A program made the translations under genes and the position numbers. This document shows, one piece after another, positions 1 to 13,000 of a DNA stretch of 64,000 nt. Positions within the stretch are counted from its first letter, which is position 1. Each line of letters opens with the position of its first letter. The stretch is taken from positions 5,919,686 through 5,983,685 of the forward strand of contig NC_049993.1 in the NCBI RefSeq assembly GCF_000003815.2, written 5' to 3'. Below the pieces are notes generated by a model that worked only from the letters and a program-made list of their open reading frames with translations, was not told where the DNA came from and did not search any database. This DNA comes from Branchiostoma floridae (Eukaryota; Chordata; Leptocardii; Amphioxiformes; Branchiostomatidae).

Positions 1-474
1 GAGGAAAACATGTTCGCGCTTGCCACTTTTCAGCTGGAGAGGGGAGAGCTAACCTCCATTCCGAAAGGTAGAGTGGATAGTTTGTAGTATTTTACATACA
101 TACATACATACATATTCATACTCGAGTCATTATCGAGTTCAAGCATTGACAAAGTTCTGCTTCCATTGTGCTCTATCTTTCATCAGTTCAAAAGATAACG
201 AAATTTTCTTTAAAGTATAAATGGAATAGTAGAGTGTTAACATTAAGATAAAATGAGTATTATGAAAGGAAATAAGGGTATTCTGAGATTGAACCATACA
301 CAACAAAACACACACAAAACTCTGAATAGATTGAAAAATAACGAAACAGCATGGTTAAGGGGCAGACTTTTGGAGTGGTAGTGTGAATATTTTGTGGGAG
401 CGCTGATTTGCGGTTTCTAATATGGGCTGAGAGTCTGTATGCTGGGAAAGGGAGTCTGCAAAGGAGGCTACATG

Positions 475-630
475 GTAACCTCCATAGCAGGCTCTCTATG
501 GCCTTTTTTGGCACTTTTGCTTAGAATGGCCGGCTGTCAGAAAAGGCCAGCAATCAGCGACCCAGTACAAAAAGAAATGACCAGCAAAAGTGCCAAAAAA
601 GGCCATAGAGAGCCTGCTATGGAGGCTAAC
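475..630. mobile_element. MITE with ~48-bp terminal inverted repeats (family A, copy 1)
   Basis: The arms at 475-522 and 583-630 are near-perfect reverse complements, each containing the core CCTCCATAGCAGGC. The flanks share the six bases TACATG, consistent with a 6-bp target-site duplication. The centre contains a stretch also present in the copy at 54626-54801. The element has no coding capacity and lies upstream of the first visible phosphatase exon, in its intron. The transposase superfamily is not assigned. Confidence 0.8.
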
Positions 631-730
631 TACATGGCTTATACATATAGGTTTTTCCTTTGAATTCTGGATCTTGTAGACTGAACAACGCTAACATCGT
701 CATAAGTCCACCGACTATTTTCCCCTGCAG

Positions 731-981
731 AGATGACGGGAAAGCGCCTCGCCTACCTGCGGCTGCACACAGGGGAGTGGAAGAAAACCGGGACATACCG
801 GGTGGAGGCGGAGGAGCTGGACAAGTACATGGAGACCACAGGGTTCGACGGGCTCATCTGGCAGTTCGAGGTGACAAACATTTCTTATATGTTCTCTTGT
901 TACCTTCACCAAGAAGGTTATACTAGTATTCATCTTCATGAAAATGGAGATGTTGTTTTAGGTGTGTCTGTCTTTGTGCCT

Positions 982-1043
<62 letters not shown>

Positions 1044-4000
1044 CCGGGTTTTTGTGGTCAGCATAACTCAAGAACTTCCGTATGGATTATGAGGATATGT
1101 AGTATGTGGGTAGGTGTTGGGAAGACAAAGGTCATGGTCAATTCTGGGCCTCCTGGTGTATGACCTTGGTACTGCAGCAGAACTATTTTTTGTATATTTT
1201 GACCTGGACGTGCTATGGCTATGCTCTTTTTTAAGATACTCAAGTGCTATTCTTCCAGTGAATAGCAGACTGAGGTAGACTACTATATATTAGTATATTA
1301 TGGTCCAAGAGGACTGCACAAAGACACACAAAAGGATATTTCATCAAGAGTAACTCTTTAATGAAACAACTCACGCACTTCTGAGCACACAAAAGGGTAA
1401 AATAATATACCTCGCCCACTATTCCCAACTGTCCATGACTAGCAGTATTGATACAGCGATGATACAGCAAAGAGTTGGTTAACAAAATTTTTGGTGACAC
1501 AACAGGATGTGAAGATATAGTCACTACTAGCTTGAATTAGATATATAGAGAGACTACTAGTAGTGCACTAGTAATTACAAGTGCCAAATTGACAACTCCC
1601 TGTCTATAAGCAACGTTAAGTACAGAAACGTGAAGAGTAAGTACGTGTAGTGGCTCATTAGGGTGCGACAATGTTGTCACTGAAATGTTTGAATCAAATA
1701 TGTAGAAATATGCAACAGACAATACAATCTTCATTGGGCATGTGATATACAAATATACAACAATAGTGGTTCATTAATTCCTCAACGGTACAAAAAGCAA
1801 GGCGGTTATATGGAGACCTCCTTGACTAAGTAACAATAAAGATATGGTAAAACAACATTAAGGTTCGGATAAAGGAATGTATATATACATACTGTACATA
1901 TATATTTGACCCAAGAGAATATGTTCACATTGTCCCTGCTAGTATATATGGAATGTACACAGCATACATGTATGTAATTGGCACTAAGCCTCATTAAGCA
2001 TGCAATTTTCACATGCCCAACCCCAGGAATACATTGACATTTCTCATTCTCTATTTCAACAACAATTACAATTTGGTGCCTGTATATTGACAAAGCAGTA
2101 TACCTTGGACAAATATTCAAAAGGGAGGACGCATTGTAGCAGGTAAAGTGACAACATCAAAGAAGATACAATGTTAATGCCCATACCGTGTAAACGTACA
2201 GTTGAGTCTAATACATACTCCCAAACACCTGAAATTGCAGAAAGCGCACTGAGACGAACCCCGAAGATACACCGTGGCATCAGTCTTGTTGGAGGCTCGT
2301 TCGAATAAATTGTCATTCTGTCGACCTTTTTTTCTCATGGGATCCCTTAAAAGATGTCCATGTTTTTTAATCTATATATGATTTTTATATCTTTGGCTTA
2401 GAATGTCCGCCAAATTTTTTTTCACTTTTTCGTACCCGTACACCCTGGTATTGATATTTACCGAAGAGAACTTGACTGACTATTGTAGGAAGAACAGTCC
2501 CGAAGATACACAACGGCATCAGTCCGTCGGGAACTCGTTCGTTTGTGTTTTTTTATAAACTATGTAGTGTCCGTCTGTTCGGTTGTCTCTTTCTAGCGGT
2601 GTACGATAGCCTCATCAGATATATGAGGATTAGGGTATAGATGATATAGGAGACGATACACTCCATGAACCTGAGAACAGACGCGAGGAAGGCCATCAGC
2701 AGCCGTTTTACGTTAGTGTACATCAGATCGAAGCCGACGTAGTGCAACACTAGCAACGCCCTTTTCACAGCGCCCCCTACAGTCACTACAAGTTTGATCA
2801 TCAGGATCCGGACATAACCGTATATGGAGATGATGTATTCCTTGAACTTGACTACATAGGGGATGAAGGCCAACAGCAGCTGTTTTAGGCTGGTGTACAG
2901 GAGGTCGAAGATTGCGTAGTGCAACGCTAACAACGCCCTGGTCAAAGCGCCTCCTATCGACTCTGGGAGCCTGGTCATCAGGATCCGGATGGAGCCATAA
3001 AAAGAGACCATACACTCCTGGATAACGGGCGGGATGAACCGCAGGAGCAGATGTTTGATATTATTGGCCACGGCCTGAAACCTGTCGTACTGGAAACTTG
3101 AAAATGCCCCATTCACAGCGTCTCCTGTCGACGCTGCTACATTGGCCATCACCATCCGGGCGGATCCCACCATGGACACCATGGAATCCTTGAACATCAT
3201 GACGTACGGGACGAGGGGCTGCAGCAGCTGTTTGATTTTATCGGCCACGAGCTGAAACTTGTCGGAGTGGCTCCAGAGAAGTTCCAATGCCCTGTTCACA
3301 GTGCCTCTTACCGACTCTGCTGCACTAGCCACCATCATCCGGGCGGATCCCACCATGGACACCATGGAGTCCTTGAACATCATGACGTAAGGGACGAGGG
3401 GCTGCAGCAGCTGTTTGATTTTATTGGCCACGAGCTGAAACTTGTCGGAGTGGATCCAGAGGAGTGCCAATGCCCTGTTCATAGCGCCTCCTGTCGACTC
3501 AGCTACACTGGTCATCAACATCCAGGTGCACCCGGAGATTGAGAGGATGGAATCCTTGACAACGGACGGGATGAAGGGGAGAATCAGCTGTTTGATCTTA
3601 TCGTAGTGGGGCTGGAGAACAGCAAACACGCTCTGCATGGCGCCTCCCAGCGATTCTGTCACGCTGGACATCAGGATCCGGAAGGAGGCGAAGAACTCCG
3701 TCATGACGAACATGATGAGGGCCATCAGCAGTTGATGAGGCCGCTCCAACTCCTGTACAGGACCGAGCTGCTGTGCCTTGACTGCGGACTGAGGGAGAGC
3801 TCGTAGCGGTACGTCCAGCGCGTCAAAGAACAGGTCTTCAACTTCCATGTCCTCAGCTAGCCACATAGGCGGGTTGGGGTTGTAGAATTCGTCGTACTCT
3901 ACCATCCAGGGAGGCAAACCCGGCACATCGATGTATACCGATCCCTCTTCGGAATGGCGTGAGTTGGTGCTAATTTCATTTAATTCAGCACGCTTGAGAA

Positions 4001-7000
4001 ACTCGTCTTCTTTTATCTTCAACAGGGGAAGCCCTGGGGCATCACAATATTCCTCATCTGTCTCCTCAGAGTGGCGTGAGTTGGCGTCAACTACATCTCT
4101 AGCAGCGCGCTTCAGAAACTCTTCTTCTTTCACCTCCCGCCAGGACGGCCCTGAAGCATCATCTTCATCTTTCTCCGCGGAATGGCGTGAGATGTCGCCA
4201 GCTTCAATTTTAATTTTAGCAGCGCGCACACGGCGCAGAAACTCTGCCGACTCTACGCGGTGCACGATGGTATCGGCTGCAGGTTTCTCTCTATGGAAGT
4301 CGCCCATACCAGTGATGTCGGAGAAGAGGCCTTCATCCCCGAAGATCGAATAAGTGCTTCCAATGGCGCCAAGGCCGAACTTACCGGGAGGACGGCGGTC
4401 AGGCTGGCGGGGCCGGGGCTGTGGGGCCGCGGGGCGGTAGGACTGGGCTACCGTGGGCCAGCTCCGGCTTTCCGTCGGGAAGGAACGACGGGAATAGGCT
4501 GTAACACATCAGTTCCGCTTGGTCAGACTTTGTAATACGCAATACTGTCTACGGTGTTGCACGTTGTGCGCTCTTAAGAAAACATTGACATTCAGGGGGG
4601 AAAATAAAAACCAATTTAGAACGACCAAAGTAATCCCGGGACCATTTCACTTAAAAGACTTTCAAGATTGAGATCACGGTATAACGGTGCAAAATGTGTA
4701 CAACAAGATTTCTCTCTGTAGATTAATCATTTGTAAAGCAACGCACTATCAAAAAATAGGGCAATTTCTTTCTATTGTTGTTCTAGAACGCACATGTATT
4801 CAAGAAAAGGCACGGATGACAAAACTCGCACAGTATACACTCATGTCACGTATAACAATACCAAGTATAGAAATGTATCCTTGAGTCTAGCTTTGCTACA
4901 GGTATATATCATCTTCTTCGCACACAAAAAAAGAAATTAAAAGGCATGGATTGCAAACTACACACAGTATCTTCACATGTATAACGTAATTCTAAGTCTA
5001 GAGATATATCTTTGAGTCAAGCTACAATTCTATGTCTTCCTCTTCGCACACAAAAAAAGGAAAGGCATGGATTACAAACTACGCACAGTACATACACGAT
5101 GTATAACAGTCTAACTTTACTACATGTATAAGTACTTGTAACTTACCTGATGAGGGTCCGTCATACTTGTCGACCCACTCCTCCAACACAATGACCTCGT
5201 ATTCACCGTCCTCGCCGTACAAAAACACATCGTTCCTAAAGTCGCGAAACGACAGTTTTGGCAGCATGATCGTCCTTGGTTCCCGCGGACGGTGTGTCTT
5301 CTTCTCGCTCTTCTTCTCTTCGCCCTCTGTGTCTTAAACATGTGGAGAAACGTCATGAATGTTCTGACAACTTCTCTCGTTGTAAGGAACAAATCCAAAC
5401 TGTAGTAATTTTATACTATGGACTCCGGAGTTGAACCAATCATCAGTTTGTTTTGCGACCGCGTGATCAGAAAATGGTCTGTATATTGAAGACGGAAATT
5501 GTCCTGATATGCTACCAAACTTGACACTAGTGATGCGGATTAAACAAAATTCATGTACAGATTTCAAACATATGATTATATCAGATATATATGGAATACC
5601 TGCAGTACTCACCTTCAGAGAAGAGGAGCCATAGCATTGTCGCCACGGCGGCGACGGATAAGACTGCCGTAGTTACCGGCTGGTTGAAGCCCGGGCCTCT
5701 TAACGGCATTTTCTTTACTCTTTTACTCGCAACTTAATACCAAAAAGCACGCTCGCTTTCTTGGCTTGGTCGACAAATGTGTCAACCAAAATGTAACCAC
5801 AACGTCTGGTAAAATTCAGAACTTAGAGCACTTTTTCTCGCAGCAAGGCGCGAATCGTGTAAATCAAACACCACGACATCGGTTGCTCTAAAGTTTTGTG
5901 ACGTCATAGTCGCTTGAAAGAACGGAAACACTCTCATTCATAACCGCGCATGCGCTAACGTCATTACCATTCCTGTCCTCAATAAAGATGTACATGTCAT
6001 TATAAGACCCCTCACTCGGTCTGTCACGTATAACGGTCCTTCCTTCGTAAGACATAGAAGATCTGCTGAAATGGCTTTCCATGTGTTGAGATGTGGCTGT
6101 CACGTTATGCTATGTAGTTGTTCGAGAACCTCTTACATATTCGAATTCAATACATGTGCATTAAATACCGGGTAATACGCTCGTATGGCCCACTTTACTT
6201 GTTCTTTTACTTGTACTACACATAGTAGTTGCTGCTGCTATTTCAGAGCTGTGTGACGAACATGTTGCACATTGATATCTTTGCGCGTTGTTTATGGTTT
6301 CTGTTGCTTGGTGTACGTTTTTGTTTGGCAGTTTGAGAGAGCGATCAGGCAGTGTCATCTCAAGTGCTATTTCGGAAACATTTCATCGTCCCTTCATAAT
6401 GCTAATCTCACATTTCCAAACCGGGACCCGGCCAGGCTGTTTGTGAAAATGAACAATAGAAATGTATGTATTGCGTGAAAATATACAGAAATGATGCCTC
6501 TTTACGTGCATGTAGTTTGGTGTCTTTTGTATCATACTTTTTGTTCCCGAAAGTTGTCCGGCCGAGCCCCGGTTTGGAAATGTGGCGTAGGCCTAACTAG
6601 TTTGATTCTTAGTCGCCACTCTACACCAGCTCATTTAATCCCAAATCAGATAATGCCATTGATACTCAACACTTACTTACATAGAGTATCGATCTTTTGT
6701 GAAGCTTTTTGACCAATTTTCTGAACCCCACTGTTTGTCCCTAATCCAGGCATTGCCAGACGAGCTGATTTACAAGTGCAAAGTGGCCAGGCGGCCCGAG
6801 AACACGCCGAAAAACAGATACACAAACTCCATTCCGTGTAAGTACTGAGGATGCGAGAAGGCAATCTAACATAAAGTCGTTATTGACACTGACGCTTAGC
6901 GCATATAACGTTAGATTCGAGAATTGCATACCTTGAGATTGGTCGAAGGGCTTTTATACCCTGAAATACGCGTTCTCTTATTTTCTAAGCCAGCGCTTCA

Positions 7001-10000
7001 AACCCCTTATCTTCTGAAAAGAAGCACGATCAAATTCGCATCTAAAGAAAAATGTGTGATAGAGTCTAGGGAGCGAAGCAAGATAAAAGTATAAATATAC
7101 CAAATGTTCCGGGTTTATATTTTGCAGACGACTACTCTCGTGTTGAACTACAGCCTCTGCCAGGCAAACCTACAACTAACTCCGACTACATCAACGCCAG
7201 TTGGGTCAACGTACGTTCGGTTATTCACCTCTTCCTATAGCCTTCAGCACAGCATTTTCTCTATCAGAGCAAATATCTCTTATGTTCCTACAATGTACTG
7301 AATACTTAAATTCTATGCCCCTGTCAGACAGCTGGGAAATAATCTGCGAGCTGTAAGTGACATTTTCGGCACTAGCATGTCCAGCATTCTCTCTCTATCA
7401 TAGATCACCGCTCGACCCCTTCCAATGTGATATAGGCAGAGTTGGCCACACTGAATTAATTGTTAAGGATGACGTCGACACACTCTGGAGACCCAAAAAC
7501 TAATGTGCAAGGACAAAAATCTAGCAATACAATCCTGCTAAACCACAGGACTAAACATCCAGTCCATTCTTTCTCAGGCTTGGTTTGTCTTATGTTCAAC
7601 TCCAGTAAGACTAAGAGACAACCGTCGCCATTGCCATTCTTGTTTAAAGAGGGAACAAGGGCGCTGTGGTCCCGACCATGTGCCTAGATCCTCTGGTAAA
7701 CATTTTCTATTTTGAGAAAAGGTGAAAATGAATGCCGAAACGACTGCTAAAATGTGTCTGTCTTCTCCCCAGGGTTACTCCAAGTCGAAAGCTTTCATCG
7801 CCACGCAGGGCCCATCAGCGGAGACTGTGGACGACTTCTGGCGGATGATATGGGATTACGGACCGAAGTACATCGTCATGTTATCTGACCTGATAGACAA
7901 GTCCAAGGTTAAATATCATAATTCACTATTAAATATCATAAAGAGTGAGTAAACTAATATTGGACTGAGCTGCTTGTAGCTTTAACTTAAGTACATATCT
8001 GACGCTAGCATGCTGAAACTTCGCTGAAACAACGAATCATAATGACTTCCGGGATCCGTTGGAGATCGAACAATTTAATTTTTTTTCAAATATGCTAGAT
8101 TTTGAGATGATTAGACTTTATCTTGAGAAGTTTTGACAAAAATCTTAACATGCTTCGGAAGAATGTCAAGATACTTTGAAAGATGATTTAAAAAGATCTC
8201 AAGATGCTTGCAAAAGATCTCAAAAAGTTATGAATATGAAAAGATTTTTGACAATATCTCTAGATCTTTATAAAAGAAATATAAATCAAAAATAATCATT
8301 AAACATGGAAAAATTCTAAAATTCTGTCGATTCTAATACGATCATAAAGTATTTCATAAATTAGTGTACTTTATATTTACCAGTTCTTTATCTCATTTCC
8401 TCGCGTATTAAGAAAAGTTCCATTTTAAGAAAAAATCTTTTGGGTGGAAAAAAAAGGAGTAGATGTAGAAGGTTTAAGACTTTTTTCCAGACCGCATTGA
8501 ATGTAAGAAAAAGTGTTTTCACTCAACTCAAAGCTAAGATTGTCACAGGTTCCTTGTGCGCAATACTGGCCGGATAAGGAGGCATCGCTCCGGTCTGGTG
8601 ACCTGCTGGTGACCTTGAAGAAAAAGGACGTCATGGCGGACTACATCTTTCGTACATTCACTCTCCAAAAGGTAATAAACTGTCTTCTTTTCCTTTACTT
8701 TTTTTTCGCATAATCATAGTGATATCTTTTGTTGACATTTTTCCTTCCAAAATGACAAAGATTTCCAATATCGTGACTTAAAATATTTCGAGTTTTTCGT
8801 TTGTCTTGTTTCATACGGAAAATCTCTATGAAATCACAGACAGACCAAAAATTAAACCTCCCCCTGAATTAGTAGCCTCATCCATTGACCCCATGACCTG
8901 ACATGTCTGAACCTTCCTGTCACTCCCGCAAGTCTGACCTTTGCGGTGACACTAACATCTCACTCACTTCCTGCCACTCTACTAACAGTTTATTCAAATA
9001 ACCACCTACAGACACAAGAACATAATAAACGACCGAAAACCAAACCTTCAAACACAGAGGTGGCAATTTTCCTATTATACCTGGTAATTGTATTCTGTAG
9101 TGGGGTCTGTGTAGTGCAACGGCTAGAGTGTTGGAGTCGGAATCAGAAGGTCAGGAGTTCGATAGTCGTCATGCCCTACTCTTAAGACCTTGGAAGAGGC
9201 ACTTTACACGATATACCCACCAATAAAAAAAGGCCACCATGACGGTGGAGTGACGCCCAACGAGCCTCACAGCTAATCTGTCAAAAAGGGTGCCCAAAAC
9301 ACTTACGGAAATGGTGCGCCAGTGTGCCAAAATCTACACTATCACCACTAAGAGCCGTAATTTTTTTTCTTATTTTGTATTCTGTAAACTCTGTGTTCAG
9401 GCCGGAGACGACGCATCCCAGTACGAGATCACGCACATTCAGTACACGGGATGGCCGCAGCATCGCGCTGGCACGCCTCCCTACAGCACCTCCCTCCTCA
9501 ACATCATCAGGACCATCAAGCTGACTGACCCTGAGGAGATGGAGACCCCTATCGTCGTTCACTGCGGGTAAGTGAAAAGAACAGTACCGGTAACGGTACG
9601 GTACAGTTTATGCAAAAGCCCAGAACTACAACATGTGGAACATATTCACTTTGCGGGTATATCTACTCACTTTTCATACTTTAAAGAATTTGAACTAGGT
9701 AAACTTTTAAAAGACGCCATCACGACTACGATCTCAGACACTGTGGATTGCAGCGCCTTAGAATGGCGAAACAATAAATTTCAAGCGAATGTAATGATAA
9801 CTTTATTGCACAACAATTGTACGAGGTACAAAGTATGGCATCTACATAACTACAGTGTTGAGGCTTAAGGCTTATCTAACTAATACAGGAGTTACACAAA
9901 GGGATATGACCTCATAAATCACTGCAGCTGTTCCCTGCCGTAGATCCGGCGTGGACCAGACCGGAGTTTTCATCGCCCTGTACGCCATGACAGACATGCT

Positions 10001-13000
10001 GGAGGAGGAGGCCGCCGTCAACATCCGGGAGTTCGTGGTACAGATGCGAGAGTACAGGTGTCTCATGGTGTCGTGCGTGGTACGTAATACAGAAAAGAGA
10101 GAGAGAGCCAGAGACAAGCGGCTAAAGAGGGAGATAGATAGAGAAATAGAGGGAAATTCGAAAGAAAGACAAAAATTCAAAGAGAGAAAAGAAGGTGAGG
10201 AAGAAAGACGTTAGAAGAGGAGAGAAGGTAAGACAAGAAAAGAAAAGAGAAGGGAAGAAAAAGAAGAGAAGTTAGCAAAGGAGAAAGGGAAGTAGATGAA
10301 GCTCACCAGAATGATGGCAAAGGAAAATATGTTGTTTTAATTTTCTCTACATGACTAAGCACACCTTGGCCGATTTCCTGACAAACAGCAATTAACTTAA
10401 TTCAATACGTTTACATGCGATCGTACAATGAAATTTGTTTTTGCCTCCAGGACCACTACTTGTACATCTACGGGTCCGTACTAGAGGCAGAGCGGTGTGG
10501 GAAGACTGTGACACGGACAGACCAGTTCTTAACCTACGCGGAGTCCAAACTGGGGCTGACTGGTTCCAAGCGAGGCGCGCTGTACTGCCAGGAGTTTGCG
10601 GTGTGTTGATTATATATATATATCAGTTATCAGCCCCCATCTCATGGCAGTGGACTACATAACGTTTGGTATCCAGTTCTTAAATGATGTGCTGCAAAGA
10701 GTGTAAGACTGATAAATATGGGATATGAGAAATTCACACAAAGCATTGTTGTTGTTTTTTTTTATTTAAGAAAAATTCATTTATGCGGTACTGTTGTTGG
10801 ATGTCCATCGCACTGCGATGATGACTTCAATGGCGTCTCAGGTGTGATCGTAGCCCAAATGCTGAGGCGCGTGTTCGTCCGCATATCGTGCACACGACGA
10901 CGGTGCTGGGGTTGGGTCTTCTCTCCTTCTCCTTCTCCTTTCTGTCTTACTAATATGCATATATTCCCAACAGAAGCTACAGACGCTGTGTCCCAACCCA
11001 TCGGCGGAGAGAACAGCGACAGGGGCGCTCCCCGTGAATGAGGGCAAGAACAGGTTCTCCAACCTCCTCCCGGGTACGTTTCCACCATTGAATGAGAGAA
11101 TTTAGCATATAATTGCATATGATGTGTTGATAATAGCCATATACATGTACTCAAGAATACAAAGAATAGAAACTTATACTTGAAGTCCGTGATAAAAAAA
11201 TCGTCAAAGCTAGCTAGAACACATATTAAACGCACGTAAAATCAGATAGACGTGTTGTTTTCTTACAAAGTCCCTATAACCTCTTGTTTTTTCGTATCCC
11301 ATCTGTAGATGACAAAAGGCGGGTGACTCTGAGCACGCCTCTATCCGATACGGACAGTAACGACTACATCAATGCCGTCTATCTGGACGTGAGTACTCCA
11401 TTCATGATTTCTTTATAAATTATAATGAATGAACAGACAAAGAAAATATTAGTTACTAGTATACTAGCCCACCGAAGCTCTGAACAGACCAACACACTTT
11501 TTTCCTGTGACTAGGAATTGTATTATATTATTGTCTGCAAAAAATATTCTATCATTTGAAAAAATCTTTAATTTGAGATTTAAACCTCCCATCTTCCAGA
11601 GCTACAAGAGTCAGAAGGGGTACATCGTGACCCAGGCACCCCTGCCGAACACCGTGACTGACTTCTGGTGCATGATCAGTGATACTGGCAGCAACATCAT
11701 CGTCATGCTGAATAGCATCAGCGAGGTAAAACAACTGATCATGTCGTCTTTCATTTGTACTTTGATTTATGTCTATTGTATTTTTATGTCGGGACTAGGG
11801 CTAGTAACTTTTTTAGATGCCACCACCTGTTCCCTCGCCCCTTCCACTTGTGTGGAAAATTTTGATGAGCAAATAAACAAACTCAAGCATATCAGGGGAT
11901 CTGGAAACCCGTGCGAGGGGAAATAGCTTTATGCTTTTCCACTACTTGCATGTTTAGAAAATAAAGCAGACTTCAAGATCTTCTAATTTTCACTACAAAA
12001 GGCAACAAATATTAGACTGTTCGAAATTCGACTCTGGAATGTCTTTATATGAAGCTACTAGTGGTCACTAGTGTGTGTTGTCCGATCCAGTCCTGTCCAA
12101 GGTACTGGCCAGCCCACGCTTCGGCCACCTACGGACCGTTCAACGTGGAGGTGACCAACACGCAGATAGCCCCACACGTCACGGAGAGAGAGTTCCAACT
12201 CACCAACACTGTGAGTACCCAAGTTTACATTTCTTCAGTGATGATATGCTATCCGCGAGTGTGTGTCTTAAGACTTTTAGAATTGACACCTCTGGGGCCG
12301 GAGTGAATTGAATACTGAAAATGTCCTTACGACACATGCTATATATGGATGATGACATTATGTCCACACTGATTCCCAGTTCAATCATAAGAAGACGACA
12401 GTCCGACAGTTCCAGCTCACAAACTACACGGATGACGGCGACTCCGCCCCGCTTACAGCGCCTGAGTACCTGCACCAGCTCTGGGCCGAGGTACACAAAT
12501 GGTTCAAGCAGTCTAACATGGACGGACCAATCACAGTGCACTGCGAGTAAGTCATCTATTGTTTCCTGTAGTGTTTACTTTAGAAAGCTTCGATCCAGCT
12601 ACGTGACTTTCCAAATGGCCATCACCTATGACCTTCTTCAGTACGACTGACCCGTTCCTTTGGACACGTGATCTTGTGGACACGTGACTTCAGTGATGAG
12701 TCATAGTAGCCTGTAAGTCTCTTTTCTCACGAAATGTCATTTCTTCAATAGCACACTGACATGATAAAACAGACATGAGAGGTATTGAATTATAAAGAAT
12801 GTTTATTTGTTTGTTTGTTAGGAGTGGAGCAGGGTTGTCTGGTGTCTTCTGTACCGTTGATATGACCCTGGATAGATCAGAAGTGGAGCGGGCCGTTGAC
12901 GTGTTCCAGGCGGTGAGGATGCTGCGACATCACCGACCAGAGATGGTCTGCACGGAGGTAATGTCTAAGGGCGCGGTCACATAGGTCGTGCGATCGTCGT

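Larger units (their letters stand above)
6750..10600 (+). other. PTP domain 1 (D1), degenerate active site
   Basis: Seven exons encode the membrane-proximal PTP domain. The phosphotyrosine-recognition loop KNRY and the INASWVN motif are intact, so the fold and pTyr pocket look preserved. The general-acid aspartate of the WPD loop is glutamine (codon 9458-9460, in TGWPQHRAG). The P-loop keeps its cysteine but the arginine position is glutamine (codon 9957-9959). The Q-loop, normally QTxxQY, reads SCVDHY across the 10079/10451 junction. Three independent catalytic elements are therefore altered while all splice junctions and reading phase are intact, which argues for loss of catalysis rather than a pseudogene. 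Confidence 0.9.

Noticed and set aside
733-1092. A 119-residue protein starting at 733
   Set aside because: Only the first part (to 870) is a real exon; the rest is intron and the TG microsatellite.
2713-3806. Other-frame ORFs within the repeat gene
   Set aside because: They mirror the tandem repeats of the minus-strand protein and have no independent signals.
4260-4535. A plus-strand Gly/Ala-rich ORF
   Set aside because: It is antisense to the Pro/Arg-rich linker in exon 3 of the nested gene.
9105-9180. A tRNA gene
   Set aside because: Box A/B-like words exist, but no acceptor stem or anticodon arm pairs properly; it reads as a SINE head.
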